A program made the position numbers and the translations under genes. Positions 18,414 to 27,333 of a stretch of 42,909 nucleotides of DNA are shown here, piece after piece. The stretch's first letter is position 1; the number at the start of each line of letters is the position of its first letter. Origin of the DNA: Acidobacteriaceae bacterium (GTDB lineage Bacteria > Acidobacteriota > Terriglobia > Terriglobales > Acidobacteriaceae); NCBI GenBank assembly GCA_030037705.1, contig JASHQE010000155.1, forward strand, positions 1 to 42,909, in the 5' to 3' direction. The notes under the pieces are model-generated. The model was given only the letters and a program-made list of their open reading frames with translations. It did no database searches and was not told where the DNA came from.

Positions 18414-18648
18414 TCGGCAACCGAAGACAAAATGGCCTTCCCGATGTTGCGAAACCTGCCCCGATTAAGGGGACAATCGTGATTTCGGCGGCAGAAATTG
18501 CTCCAGGGCATTCTCACGCTCGTCAAAAGCTCGCGTTTAAAAAGAAATGCTGGTGCCCCGCCATTTTCCGTGTGGGGAGCGTCTCGCGTAGAATGCCGTC
18601 ATATACGCAGGAACCATTCTCTGCCATTCTCCCAGGAGCTAGACTTTC

Positions 18649-19119
18649 TTGAAGCCGTCATCGCTGTTCGTGTTTTGCTTTGTCACTGCATTCCTGTACA
18701 CGGCTGTCATTGCCGCTTCCCCAGTCGCTGAAGGTCAGCAGAGTTCCGGAGAAAATCCCCCTCAAGTTTTCTCCGCGCCTTCGAATCTGAAGGTGCTGCC
18801 CAAAGACCTCACCGGAGCACAGGTGCGCGACATCATGGAGCAATGGGTCAGCGACCTTGGCGCCGATTGCAGCACGTGCCATGTCCGCAATCCTAAAGAT
18901 CTGGCTCCGAATGGCCGCCCGAGGTTCAACTACGCCGACGATTCGAAGCAGGAAAAGGCTACGGCGCGTGTGATGTACACCATGGTGGAGAGCATCAACG
19001 CCAACTTCCTCGCCAAGGTGCCTAACTCGGGCATTCCGGTAAGCTGCGGAACCTGTCATCGCGGCCATCTAAGCCCCGAGCCGTTCACCGGAGCGGAGAA
19101 TCTTCCCGCCTCTCATTGA
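18649..19119 (+). CDS. Di-haem c-type cytochrome (photosynthetic reaction-centre cytochrome c-like domain)
   Basis: A 156-aa secreted protein with signal peptide residues 1-23 and two haem-attachment motifs, CSTCH (74-78) and CGTCH (133-137). The spacing and the LPKDLTGAQVRDIMEQW segment match the reaction-centre cytochrome c subunit domain, which is common in non-phototrophic Acidobacteriota. The helix with MYTMVESIN between the haem sites probably supplies an axial methionine. Expected role is periplasmic electron transfer; the partner is unknown. The start is a TTG at 18649 with AGGAG ten bases upstream; no ATG fits the signal peptide. It follows the phosphatase gene after 235 bases and probably has its own promoter. 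Confidence 0.87.
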   Translation: MKPSSLFVFCFVTAFLYTAVIAASPVAEGQQSSGENPPQVFSAPSNLKVLPKDLTGAQVRDIMEQWVSDLGADCSTCHVRNPKDLAPNGRPRFNYADDSKQEKATARVMYTMVESINANFLAKVPNSGIPVSCGTCHRGHLSPEPFTGAENLPASH

Positions 19120-19552
19120 AGCCGGCGCATAGATTCTCCTGTTGCCCGGAGCGGAAAAATTGCTGGTCAGTTTTTAAAATTCATGATACGCTCTGCTCAA
19201 GTGACTATGCGGCGCACACTCCGGCGTACTTCGATCAAGGTTCAATTGCGAATCACGCACATGGATGTGTGCTGCGGGCCACCGTCCGTCTTCCTTCCTT
19301 ACGTGTTCTGAAACGCCGGTTCTTATCGCTGAGGCGTTCCAATTTCAGGGCAGCCTGTAACCGGAGCCGCTTTCCTTTTTGGAGCGGCGAGCACGTTTCT
19401 TTCATCGCAATGTCGGTCGGATTCGCCGGCGGCAGATCTGGCATGAGCGTGGTTCTCTATTCGGGAGCCATGCATTGCTGCATCGGCGGGACATCTTGCA
19501 GTTGACGATCGATGGGTGCGCGAAAGTTTGGCGTGCAGAGGAGGTCGTGTCG
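19120..19552. promoter_or_regulatory. 433-base leader region of the guanidine/urea cassette
   Basis: No credible gene is present. A weak sigma-70-like promoter could be TTGCTG (19160-19165) with CATGAT (19182-19187). An 8-bp bulged hairpin (GCCGCT..CC / GGAGCGGC, loop TTTTT) lies at 19366-19388. A small palindrome, ATGCA-TTGC-TGCAT, lies at 19470-19483. A strong ribosome site, AGAGGAGGT (19537-19545), precedes the first gene. I looked for the conserved stretches of the guanidine-I, -II and -III riboswitches and did not find them. Confidence 0.4.
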
Positions 19553-20266
19553 ATGGAGTCCACTGTGCTTTGTACCGAAGTTGTCCCAGGTGGCGCTACG
19601 TGGTCGCACGTGCTCAAGCGGGGCACGGCGCTGCGCATCACGGATATGGAGGGCGGCGCAAACGTCGCAGCATACTTTCTGAATTTTGAACTCCCGGCGG
19701 AGCGGTTCAATCTGCCAGATACGCTGAAGGCGCAGCACACGGCGCGGCTCACCAGGGGCCATGTGCTGTATTCCGATATGGGGCGCATTCTTTGTTCGAT
19801 CACCGAGGATACCGTAGGCTGGCACGATCCACTCGCCGGTATCTCCAATGCTGCTCTCGTAGAAAAGAAGTACGGCAAGCTGAGTTATCAGGAGGCGCGC
19901 AACCAATGGCATCAGAATGCGCGCGACGCTCTGTTGGTCGAACTCGGCAAATATGGGCTGGGATCGCGTGATCTGCATGCGACGGTAAACTTCTTCAGCA
20001 AGGTCACGGTGGACACCGAGGGCAATCTGCAGTATTGCGCCAATAATTCGCCGGCCGGCAGTTATGTCGAATTGCGCGCAGAGATGAATGTGCTGGTACT
20101 GTTGAATAATTGTCCTCATCCGCTGGAGCCGGGCAACCTGTACGCGCCCAAGCCAGTAAACCTGAGCATCTCCCGGGTTCCTGCGCCGCGTACAGACGAT
20201 CCGTGCCGAATGCTGTGCCGTGAAAATACGCGCGGATTTCTGCTGACCGAATTCTACTTTTTGTAA
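19553..20266 (+). CDS. DUF1989 protein, urea-carboxylase-associated; likely carboxyguanidine deiminase subunit
   Basis: A 237-aa DUF1989 protein. Conserved blocks include LKRGTALRITDMEGGANVAA (22-41), DTLKAQHTARL, GHVLYSDMGRIL, WHDPLAG (90-96), NFFSKV and YVELRAEM. This family was named 'urea amidolyase-associated protein'. Two different DUF1989 subunits together were later shown to form carboxyguanidine deiminase, which turns carboxyguanidine into allophanate and ammonia in the cytoplasm. The start is ATG 19553, seven bases after GAGGAGGT; longer upstream open sequence is not needed. It is the first gene of the operon, 27 bases before the second DUF1989 gene. Compared with that paralogue it has WHDP where the other has a Cys-rich CGRHD motif, so it may be the non-metal-binding subunit (inference). 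Confidence 0.88.
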   Translation: MESTVLCTEVVPGGATWSHVLKRGTALRITDMEGGANVAAYFLNFELPAERFNLPDTLKAQHTARLTRGHVLYSDMGRILCSITEDTVGWHDPLAGISNAALVEKKYGKLSYQEARNQWHQNARDALLVELGKYGLGSRDLHATVNFFSKVTVDTEGNLQYCANNSPAGSYVELRAEMNVLVLLNNCPHPLEPGNLYAPKPVNLSISRVPAPRTDDPCRMLCRENTRGFLLTEFYFL

Positions 20267-20293
20267 GACGCGGCTTGATTCGAGGAACGAAAC

Positions 20294-20953
20294 GTGGCCA
20301 CACTGAATCTGCAAATTAGCTCATTGCATCCTGATACGGCGCTCGAAAGCTTTGTGGTCGAGGCGGGTGACTGGTTTGTATATGAGATTCGCCGCGGACA
20401 GACGGTCCGCATCGTCGATCTGGAAGGCAACCAGGCCGTCGACACGCTGTTTTACAACGCGCACGATTATGCCGATCGCTACAGCGCACAGGACACAATC
20501 CGCGAGCAGCGCAATCTCTATCTGACCACCGGAACCAAGCTCATATCGACCGAAGGCCATGTCTTGCTTACGATCACTGCGGATACCTGCGGCCGGCACG
20601 ATACGCTTGGCGGCGCGTGCGCAATGGAGAGCAATATGGTCCGCTATGCGATCGAGAAGCGGCACATGCACGCCTGCCGGCAGAGTTTTCTTAACGGAAT
20701 CCAGCATTGGAAGCATGGATTAGAGAAACGGGACATCACAAGCAATATCAACTTTTTCATGAATGTTCCGGTAACCCCGGAAGGCATTCTGACTTTTGAA
20801 GATGGAGTCTCGGAGGCTGGAAAATATGTTGAGCTGCGCGCGGAGATGGATGTTTTGATGTTGGTCAGCAACTGTCCGCAGTTGAACAATCCGTGCAATG
20901 CCTATAACCCCACGCCGGTGCAGGTGCTGATCTGGGACAAGAATGTTCTCTAA
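20294..20953 (+). CDS. Second DUF1989 protein; likely carboxyguanidine deiminase subunit
   Basis: A 219-aa paralogue of the preceding gene. It has [17 protein letters not shown] (40-56), [20 protein letters not shown] (98-109, with C99, H102 and C109 as potential metal ligands), [21 protein letters not shown] and [16 protein letters not shown]. It pairs with the first DUF1989 protein as the presumed heteromeric carboxyguanidine deiminase. The start is GTG at 20294 with AGGA seven bases upstream. Its last 11 bases overlap the carboxylase start, so translation is probably coupled and the enzymes made in fixed ratio. Its gene order, immediately before the biotin carboxylase, is the standard one for this pathway. 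Confidence 0.88.
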   Translation: MATLNLQISSLHPDTALESFVVEAGDWFVYEIRRGQTVRIVDLEGNQAVDTLFYNAHDYADRYSAQDTIREQRNLYLTTGTKLISTEGHVLLTITADTCGRHDTLGGACAMESNMVRYAIEKRHMHACRQSFLNGIQHWKHGLEKRDITSNINFFMNVPVTPEGILTFEDGVSEAGKYVELRAEMDVLMLVSNCPQLNNPCNAYNPTPVQVLIWDKNVL

Positions 20954-23900
20954 GGTCCTGATCGCCAACCGGGGCGCAATCGCGTGCCGCATCCAGCGTA
21001 CGCTCAAACGAATGGGCATTCGCTCGGTGGCTGTGTATTCGGAGGCCGACCGCGATGCGCGCCATGTGCTCGATGCGGATGAGGCAGTTCTCGTGGGCTC
21101 CGCGCCGGCCGGCGAAAGCTATCTCCATGCGGAACGGATTCTCGCCGCAGCGAAGGAAACCGGTGCTGAAGCGATTCATCCCGGCTACGGCTTCCTGAGC
21201 GAAAACGTCGAGTTCGCGCAAGAGTGCGCGCGGCGTGGCGTGGTCTTCATCGGTCCGCGTGTCGAACAGATCGAGGCCTTTGCGCTCAAGCATACCGCAA
21301 GGGAGATTGCCGCCCAGTGCGGCGTGCCGCTGCTGCCGGGCACAGGTGTTTTGAGCGGAGGCGCAGAGGCGCTGACGCGCGCGGCAGAATTGGGCTATCC
21401 GGTGATGCTCAAGAGCTCAGCGGGGGGTGGCGGCATTGGTATGCGCATCTGTCAAACGGCCGAACAGCTCAGCGAGGCATACGAGTCGGTGGTTCGCCTG
21501 AGCCGCAACAGCTTTCGTGACGGCAGCGTATATCTCGAGAAATTTGTGGCGCGCGCCAAGCATGTTGAAGCGCAGATCTTCGGTGATGGCAAAGGCGGCA
21601 TTCTCACGTTGGGTTTGCGAGATTGCTCCGCGCAGCGCCGGCATCAGAAGGTCATCGAAGAGACGCCTGTGCCGGGACTGGACGCGGCAGTTGCTCAAAC
21701 GATGCGCGGCTCTGCAGAGCTTCTTGGCAAAGCGGTGAACTATGCGTCGGCCGGGACCATCGAGTTTCTTTACGACGCAGATACAGGTGCGTACTACTTT
21801 CTCGAAGTGAATACGCGATTGCAAGTTGAGCATGGAGTGACTGAACAGGTGACAGGGTTGGATCTGGTCGAGATGATGATTCGCGAGGCAGCCGGAGAAC
21901 TGCCGCCGATCGAGACTCTGCGCACCGAGCCTGCAGGATGGTCCATCGAAGCGCGGATCTATGCGGAAGATCCTGCCAAAAACTTCCAGCCTGCTTCCGG
22001 CAAACTTGCGCAGGTATGTTTTCCCGATGTGGAGATGGCGCGCGTCGAGACCTGGGTAGAAAATGGCACTGAGATTACGCCCTTCTACGATCCGATGATT
22101 GCGAAGATCATCGTCACCGGCGCTGACCGCGCAGATGCCGTAGTGCGGCTGCAACGGGCCCTCGCACAAACAGCTCTCTATGGCACTGAGACCAACTTGC
22201 GCTATCTGCGCGCGGTCGCTGCATCGGAAACATTCGCCACGGGCGCAATGACCACCTCATTTCTCGGCGGCTTCGAGGTGAGCCGCAGGGCCTTCGAAAT
22301 GCTCGACGGGGGAACGCAGACAACCATTCAGGACTATCCTGGACGGCTAGGCTACTGGCACGTGGGCGTGCCGCCATCGGGCCCGATGGACACGCTTGCA
22401 TTTCGTATCGCCAATCGCCTCGTCGGCAACTCCGAAGATGCAGCAGCGATCGAGATGACCACCATGGGTGCGCGTCTGCGTTTTGACGCGGATGCACTCG
22501 TGGCGCTTACCGGCGCGGAGATGGGCGCTATGCTCGATGGCGAACCCGTGCTGCGGTGGCAATCTTTTCCCGTGAGCGCTGGCAGCACGCTGCGGCTGGG
22601 CGCTGTGAAGAATGGCGGAGCGCGCGCTTACCTCGCCATTGCCGGGGGCATCGATGTGCCGCGATTTCTGGGCAGCCGCGCGACATTCATGCTTGGCGGC
22701 TTCGGCGGCCATGCCGGTCGCACTCTGCGCGCCGGCGATGTCGTGCACTTTCTTCCTGCGACTGGTGCCAGTGCGGCTCCGAAGATGACCAATGCATCTC
22801 TTGGGTCGGTGCAGCCCGCGTATACGCGCCAGTGGGAGATTGGTGTGCTTTACGGCCCGCACGGCGAGCCGGATTTCTTCACGCTCGCGGACATCGAGAT
22901 GATCTTCTCGACCGACTGGCGCGTGCATTATCATTCCGATCGCACCGGTGTGCGGTTGGTCGGCCCTAAGCCGCAGTGGGCACGCACGGATGGTGGCGAA
23001 GCAGGGTTACACCCTTCGAACATTCACGATAATGCTTACGCCATTGGATCGATCGACTTCACGGGAGACATGCCTATCTTGCTGGGCCCGGATGGTCCAA
23101 GCCTGGGAGGATTTGTTTGTCCCGCGGTTGTGATCGAAGCGGAACGCTGGAAGCTCGGGCAGTTGAAAGCCGGCGATACAGTGCGCTTCCGGCGCGTCAC
23201 ACTCAAGCAGGCGGAGAGGATGGAGTCGCAGCTCGAGCAGGTGATCGCCGCGCTCGATGGCGAATTACCGCGTTTGCCGGAGTCGGAGCTGGAGACCGCG
23301 GAACCTGCGATTCTGCGCGCAAATAATGCGCGTCAGCCCGCAACGGTGTATCGTGCCGATGGCGATACATATCTGCTCGTCGAGTATGGGCCGCGGGTGC
23401 TGAAACTTGCGCTACGTTTTCGCGTGCACCTGCTTGAAGACAAGCTGCGCAAGGCCGCATTGCCGGGCATCATCGACATCACGCCGGGAGTGCGCAGTCT
23501 TCAAATTCATTATGACAACCGGCGGCTGCGGCGCGAAGAACTGCTCGCTACCCTCGAAGCCTTCGATGCAGAGCTGCCCGAGCGGCCGCAGATCGCGGTT
23601 CCTTCGCGCATCGTGCATCTGCCGCTGTCGTGGAACGATCCGACCACGCAACTGGCGCAGGCGAAATACATGCAGGCGGTGCGGCCGGATGCGCCTTGGT
23701 GCCCGGACAACATCGAGTTCATTCGCCGCATCAATGGCCTCGACAGCGTCGATGAGGTCTATCGTATCGTGCATGATGCGAGCTATCTTGTGCTCGGACT
23801 CGGCGATGTCTATCTCGGCGCGCCGGTGGCGACCCCGACCGATCCGCGCCATCGCTTGGTCACCACCAAATACAATCCAGCACGCACCTGGACGCCCGAG

Positions 23901-24560
23901 AACGCCGTAGGCATCGGTGGCGCGTATATGTGCGTGTACGGTATGGAAGGTCCGGGCGGCTATCAACTTGTGGGCCGCACCGTCCAGGTGTGGAATACAA
24001 ACCGCGTCACGCGCACCTTTGTCGAGGGCGTGCCCTGGGCGTTGCGCTTTTTCGATCAGATCCGTTTTTATCCTGTGACGACTGTGGAGCTGCAGCAACT
24101 GCGCCGCGACATTCTGCATGGCGCGTTTGATCCCCGCGTTGAAAACGGGGAGTTCAGCCTGGCGCGCCATGAGGAGTTTTTGCGCTCCATCCAACCCAGC
24201 ATCGCGGAGTTCAAGGAGCGGCAGACGCAGGCATTCAATGCGGAACGCGAGCGCTGGCGGCTCAACGGTCAATTGGAAACGGCAACCGCCGTAATGGAGA
24301 TGCCGGAGCCCGAAGAGAACGAGCGCGCTGTGCCGGATGGATGCGAAGCAGTGGTTGCGCCCATGACTGCGAGCGTTTTCCAAGTAACTGCGCAGCCAGG
24401 CCAGCGTGTTGCCGTAGGCGAGAAGCTGCTGGTGCTCGATGCGATGAAGATCGAGATGGTCATCACTGCGCCGGCAAGCGGCGTGGTGCGCGAACTGTTA
24501 TGCCGGGCGGGCCAGATGGTGAGCGCCGGGCAACAACTGGCAATTTTGCACACGGCGTAG
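20943..24560 (+). CDS. Biotin-dependent guanidine/urea carboxylase
   Basis: A 1205-aa protein, the usual length for the family. Residues 1-445 are a biotin carboxylase with ATP-grasp ([10 protein letters not shown] and [12 protein letters not shown]). Residues about 450-780 are the KipA/AHS2-type carboxyltransferase half, with TIQDYPGR from 461 and GVPPSGPMD. Residues about 800-1020 are the KipI/AHS1-type half. A biotin carboxyl carrier domain ends the protein, with biotinyl lysine K1169 in LDAMKIEM. It carboxylates urea to allophanate or guanidine to carboxyguanidine using ATP and bicarbonate. Two adjacent DUF1989 genes favour guanidine as the real substrate, because a urea carboxylase needs no deiminase. 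The ATG overlaps the previous gene by 11 bases. Final proof needs the substrate-pocket residues compared with characterised enzymes. Confidence 0.92.
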   Translation: MFSKVLIANRGAIACRIQRTLKRMGIRSVAVYSEADRDARHVLDADEAVLVGSAPAGESYLHAERILAAAKETGAEAIHPGYGFLSENVEFAQECARRGVVFIGPRVEQIEAFALKHTAREIAAQCGVPLLPGTGVLSGGAEALTRAAELGYPVMLKSSAGGGGIGMRICQTAEQLSEAYESVVRLSRNSFRDGSVYLEKFVARAKHVEAQIFGDGKGGILTLGLRDCSAQRRHQKVIEETPVPGLDAAVAQTMRGSAELLGKAVNYASAGTIEFLYDADTGAYYFLEVNTRLQVEHGVTEQVTGLDLVEMMIREAAGELPPIETLRTEPAGWSIEARIYAEDPAKNFQPASGKLAQVCFPDVEMARVETWVENGTEITPFYDPMIAKIIVTGADRADAVVRLQRALAQTALYGTETNLRYLRAVAASETFATGAMTTSFLGGFEVSRRAFEMLDGGTQTTIQDYPGRLGYWHVGVPPSGPMDTLAFRIANRLVGNSEDAAAIEMTTMGARLRFDADALVALTGAEMGAMLDGEPVLRWQSFPVSAGSTLRLGAVKNGGARAYLAIAGGIDVPRFLGSRATFMLGGFGGHAGRTLRAGDVVHFLPATGASAAPKMTNASLGSVQPAYTRQWEIGVLYGPHGEPDFFTLADIEMIFSTDWRVHYHSDRTGVRLVGPKPQWARTDGGEAGLHPSNIHDNAYAIGSIDFTGDMPILLGPDGPSLGGFVCPAVVIEAERWKLGQLKAGDTVRFRRVTLKQAERMESQLEQVIAALDGELPRLPESELETAEPAILRANNARQPATVYRADGDTYLLVEYGPRVLKLALRFRVHLLEDKLRKAALPGIIDITPGVRSLQIHYDNRRLRREELLATLEAFDAELPERPQIAVPSRIVHLPLSWNDPTTQLAQAKYMQAVRPDAPWCPDNIEFIRRINGLDSVDEVYRIVHDASYLVLGLGDVYLGAPVATPTDPRHRLVTTKYNPARTWTPENAVGIGGAYMCVYGMEGPGGYQLVGRTVQVWNTNRVTRTFVEGVPWALRFFDQIRFYPVTTVELQQLRRDILHGAFDPRVENGEFSLARHEEFLRSIQPSIAEFKERQTQAFNAERERWRLNGQLETATAVMEMPEPEENERAVPDGCEAVVAPMTASVFQVTAQPGQRVAVGEKLLVLDAMKIEMVITAPASGVVRELLCRAGQMVSAGQQLAILHTA

Positions 24561-24580
24561 AAGGGAAGGACGGAACCGCA

Positions 24581-26386
24581 GTGGATATTTCCTCGCTCGA
24601 AGATGCGTATCGCAGCGGAAGGCTGACGCCCAGCGTGGTGATCGCCAATGTGTACGACGCGATCGCCGATATGGGCAAGCCGCCTGTGTGGATTACGCTC
24701 GTTGAGCGGGAAGAGAACCTTGCGCGCGCAAGGGTGCTCGAAGCGGATTCTGCCGCCCATGCGTTGCCTCTTTACGGCATTCCGTTTGCCGTGAAGGACA
24801 ACTTTGACGTGACTGGACTCCCGACCACGGCGGCCTGTCCGGCGTTCGCGTATCAAGCGTCAGAAACCGCAACGGTGGTGCAACGCTTGCTCGATGCGGG
24901 CGCAATTCTCATCGGCAAGACCAACATGGATCAGTTCGCCACAGGCCTCGTGGGTACGCGCACTCCCTATGGAATCTGTTCCAGTGTCTTCGACGGGAAG
25001 TACATCTCCGGCGGGTCGAGTTCGGGCGCGGCGGTCGCCGTCGCGTGTGGGCTGGTGAGCTTTTCGCTCGGCAGCGATACAGCCGGTTCCGGCCGCGTTC
25101 CCGCCGCTTTCAACCAACTGGTGGGCCTGAAGCCGACGCGCGGATGGCTCAGCACCCACGGCTTGCTGCCTGCCTGCCGCACCCTTGATTGTGTTTCGAT
25201 CTTCGCGGAGACCTGCGCCGATGCGGCTAAAGTGTTTGCCGTTACGCGCGGACCCGACGCGGCTGACCCATATTCCCGCGTTCCAGCGTTGGGGCAAGAT
25301 GCCGCGCCGTGGAGCATCCCATGCGGGTTCCGCTTTGGTGTGCCTGCTGCGGAGAGCTTGGAGTTCTTCGGTGATCATGATGCGGCCTCGTGCTATCGCG
25401 CGGCCATTGTTCAGCTCGAAGCATTGGGTGGGATGGTCCACGAGTTTGATTACGAGCCATTTCGGAAGGCCGCGAACCTGCTCTACAAAGGCCCGTGGGT
25501 CGCTGAAAGGCTTGCAGCCATCCGGAAGTTTCTCGCCGGCAATCCGGAAACCGTCGATCCGACCGTGGGCGCGATTATCCGCGGAGCGGAAACGTTCAGC
25601 GCCATCGATACTTTTGAGGCAGCTTATACGCTCAAGTCTCTCGAAAAAGAATGCGCGGCGATCTGGGAGCGCGTCGATTTCCTGCTTCTACCCACGGCGC
25701 CTACGCACTACACCATTGAGCAGGTACAAGCAGTGCCCATGGAATTGAACTCGAACCTCGGCTATTACACAAATTTTGTCAATCTGCTCGATCTCGCCGC
25801 CGTTGCTGTTCCGGCTGGATTCAAATCCAATGGGCTGCCTTTTGGCGTATCGCTGATTGGCCGGGCCTTCACCGATGAAGGTTTGTTGCAGGTGGCGGAC
25901 CGTCTGCACCGGAAGCTCGCATCCCATCTGGGCAACTCCACGCGCGAGTTGAAAGCAACGCCCGAGATTGTGCCATCCCTCGTACCGCCGGGTTGCATTC
26001 CCGTGGCTGTTGTCGGCGCGCATCTCACCGGGCAGCCCCTTAACTGGCAGCTCACGGAGCGCAAGGCGCGGCTGCTCAGATCGACGTGCACAGATGGCAG
26101 CTATCGGCTCTACGCGCTGGCCAACACACATCCACAGAAACCCGGTCTTGTCTACGAATCCGGATTCGGCGGCGCAGGTATTGAAGTCGAAGTCTGGGCC
26201 ATGCCGGAAGGGACAGTGGGCGGGTTTCTCAACGCCATTCCTCCGCCGCTCGTGCTGGGCACAGTGCGGCTCCAGGATGGTTCAACCGTAAAGGGGTTCT
26301 TGTGCGAGCCTTCAGGGATCGAGGGTTCGCACGAAATTACGCATTTAGGAGGGTGGAGAAATTACCTGGCGCAAAAGAGCGCTTGA
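24581..26386 (+). CDS. atzF: Allophanate hydrolase
   Basis: A 601-aa amidase-signature enzyme that hydrolyses allophanate to two ammonia and two CO2, the last step of the pathway. The Ser-cisSer-Lys triad is visible: K72 (VKDNFD), S146 in GGSSSG and nucleophile S170 in GSDTAGSGR. The K72-S146-S170 spacing fits the family. Residues about 470-601 form the additional C-terminal domain (AVVGAHLTGQPLNWQL... SHEITHLGGWRNYL) typical of full-length AtzF. The start is GTG 24581, ten bases after AAGGGAAGGA and 20 bases after the carboxylase stop. An upstream in-frame extension lies inside the carboxylase gene and is not credible. It is the last gene of the catabolic operon and converges on the peroxidase-like gene. 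Confidence 0.93.
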   Translation: MDISSLEDAYRSGRLTPSVVIANVYDAIADMGKPPVWITLVEREENLARARVLEADSAAHALPLYGIPFAVKDNFDVTGLPTTAACPAFAYQASETATVVQRLLDAGAILIGKTNMDQFATGLVGTRTPYGICSSVFDGKYISGGSSSGAAVAVACGLVSFSLGSDTAGSGRVPAAFNQLVGLKPTRGWLSTHGLLPACRTLDCVSIFAETCADAAKVFAVTRGPDAADPYSRVPALGQDAAPWSIPCGFRFGVPAAESLEFFGDHDAASCYRAAIVQLEALGGMVHEFDYEPFRKAANLLYKGPWVAERLAAIRKFLAGNPETVDPTVGAIIRGAETFSAIDTFEAAYTLKSLEKECAAIWERVDFLLLPTAPTHYTIEQVQAVPMELNSNLGYYTNFVNLLDLAAVAVPAGFKSNGLPFGVSLIGRAFTDEGLLQVADRLHRKLASHLGNSTRELKATPEIVPSLVPPGCIPVAVVGAHLTGQPLNWQLTERKARLLRSTCTDGSYRLYALANTHPQKPGLVYESGFGGAGIEVEVWAMPEGTVGGFLNAIPPPLVLGTVRLQDGSTVKGFLCEPSGIEGSHEITHLGGWRNYLAQKSA

Positions 26387-26416
26387 TTGGTATTCCGGCG
26401 CGATGCATCGGGAACT

Positions 26417-27055
26417 TCACTGGTCATCGTCGTCCCGATCACCGCTCTGGTTGTCTTGGCCGGATTTTTCAGCGGATTGTGGCTTAAATTTTCCGTCCAG
26501 AGCCGACTCGATGGTCACATGGAAATCGATATCGGCCGGATCGATGGCCACTTCGTAACGGGCCAGCGGCTTGCCATCGCGGCCGATGAGGAACTTCGTG
26601 AAGTTCCAGCGGATTTCACCGCCCGGCACGCTTTGCTTGGGATTGCACAGGAACTGGTAGAGAGGAATCGCATTCACACCGGTGATGGTTGCACTGGCGA
26701 AGACGGGAAAGTTGGCGTGCACGGTGTCCGCATAGTACTTGCGGAGAGCTGCAGGGTCTTTTAACTCCTCGCCGCCAAAGTCCGAAGAGGGAATGCCGAT
26801 GACCTGCAGGCCCTGAGCGGCGTAGGTTTTTTCAAGCTCGTTGAGAGCTGCAATCTGATTGCTGTACACCGATTGGCTGGCAAGGTTCACGATCAGCAGT
26901 AACTTGCCCTTGTAGGTTGAAAGCGGAACGACTTTGCCATCTTGGTCGACCAGTGAAAAGTCGTAAACGGTTTGTTTCGAAGCTGCTTCTTCGGCCAATG
27001 CAGGCAGTCCGCAAACGAGGAATGCAGCAAGAAGCACAAAGGCGCGGCGATTCAT
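26417..27055 (-). CDS. Glutathione-peroxidase homologue lacking the peroxidatic cysteine, secreted
   Basis: A 212-aa protein with a signal peptide (MNRRAF... ALA, residues 1-21) and a thioredoxin-like GPx fold. The family motif NVASxCG reads NLASQSVYS, so the catalytic Cys/Sec position is S62 (codon TCG). The second motif, normally PCNQFGGQEPG, reads PSSDFGGEELKD, so its Cys and both Gln are also lost. The distal WNFTKF motif is intact. Peroxidase activity by the normal mechanism is therefore unlikely; a structural, binding or redox-independent role is possible. The start is ATG 27055, chosen because it gives a clean signal peptide; longer upstream starts exist and no strong ribosome site is seen. 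It converges on atzF with 30 bases between and is divergent from the LysR gene. Confidence 0.82.
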   Translation of the reverse strand: MNRRAFVLLAAFLVCGLPALAEEAASKQTVYDFSLVDQDGKVVPLSTYKGKLLLIVNLASQSVYSNQIAALNELEKTYAAQGLQVIGIPSSDFGGEELKDPAALRKYYADTVHANFPVFASATITGVNAIPLYQFLCNPKQSVPGGEIRWNFTKFLIGRDGKPLARYEVAIDPADIDFHVTIESALDGKFKPQSAEKSGQDNQSGDRDDDDQ

Positions 27056-27333
27056 TCTTTTGGGGAATGGTGTCGATGATTTGAGGAATGAGAGCATGGA
27101 TATCTGCATTGTGCCATTCAATGGCATCGCGCGCACGCTGATTCGCACCGAGCAAACTCTTTTTTCTGCGCGCTATTCGATTTGTTTTTCGGGGCAGGGC
27201 GGAGTTGGAACGCCGGGTATTCTAAAACGCATATCCGATGAGTCCAGCATCCCGCACGTATGAATCCTTCAACCGCTTTGCGGCAAACGGCGATTGGCCG
27301 TGGCGAAGCGCGGATGTACTTCGGATGTGTGGC
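27056..27333. promoter_or_regulatory. Divergent intergenic region between the GPx-like and LysR genes, with inverted repeat
   Basis: A 278-base region containing a perfect inverted repeat TGCCATT-C-AATGGCA at 27112-27126. LysR regulators commonly bind such dyads in the divergent region next to their own gene, so this is a candidate autoregulatory site. A -10-like TATTCT lies at 27218-27223, without a good -35. Confidence 0.4.

Noticed and set aside
19439..19455. Sigma-54-like sequence TGGCATGAGCGTGGTT upstream of the guanidine operon
   Set aside because: The -24 half fits, but the -12 half reads GT where GC is required.
19116..19505. 129-codon open frame between the cytochrome and DUF1989 genes
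   Set aside because: Low-complexity, Cys/Arg-rich translation, no ribosome site and no recognisable family; it covers a likely promoter region.
23412..24383. Long antisense open frames such as this 323-codon one, and others at 19457-20314, 6216-7223 and 11288-12412
   Set aside because: They lie opposite genes with strong family motifs, show no domain signatures, and are expected from third-position GC bias.
24341..24580. Upstream in-frame extension of allophanate hydrolase
   Set aside because: It lies inside the carboxylase biotin domain in another frame and has no AtzF similarity; GTG 24581 has a ribosome site and gives the normal length.
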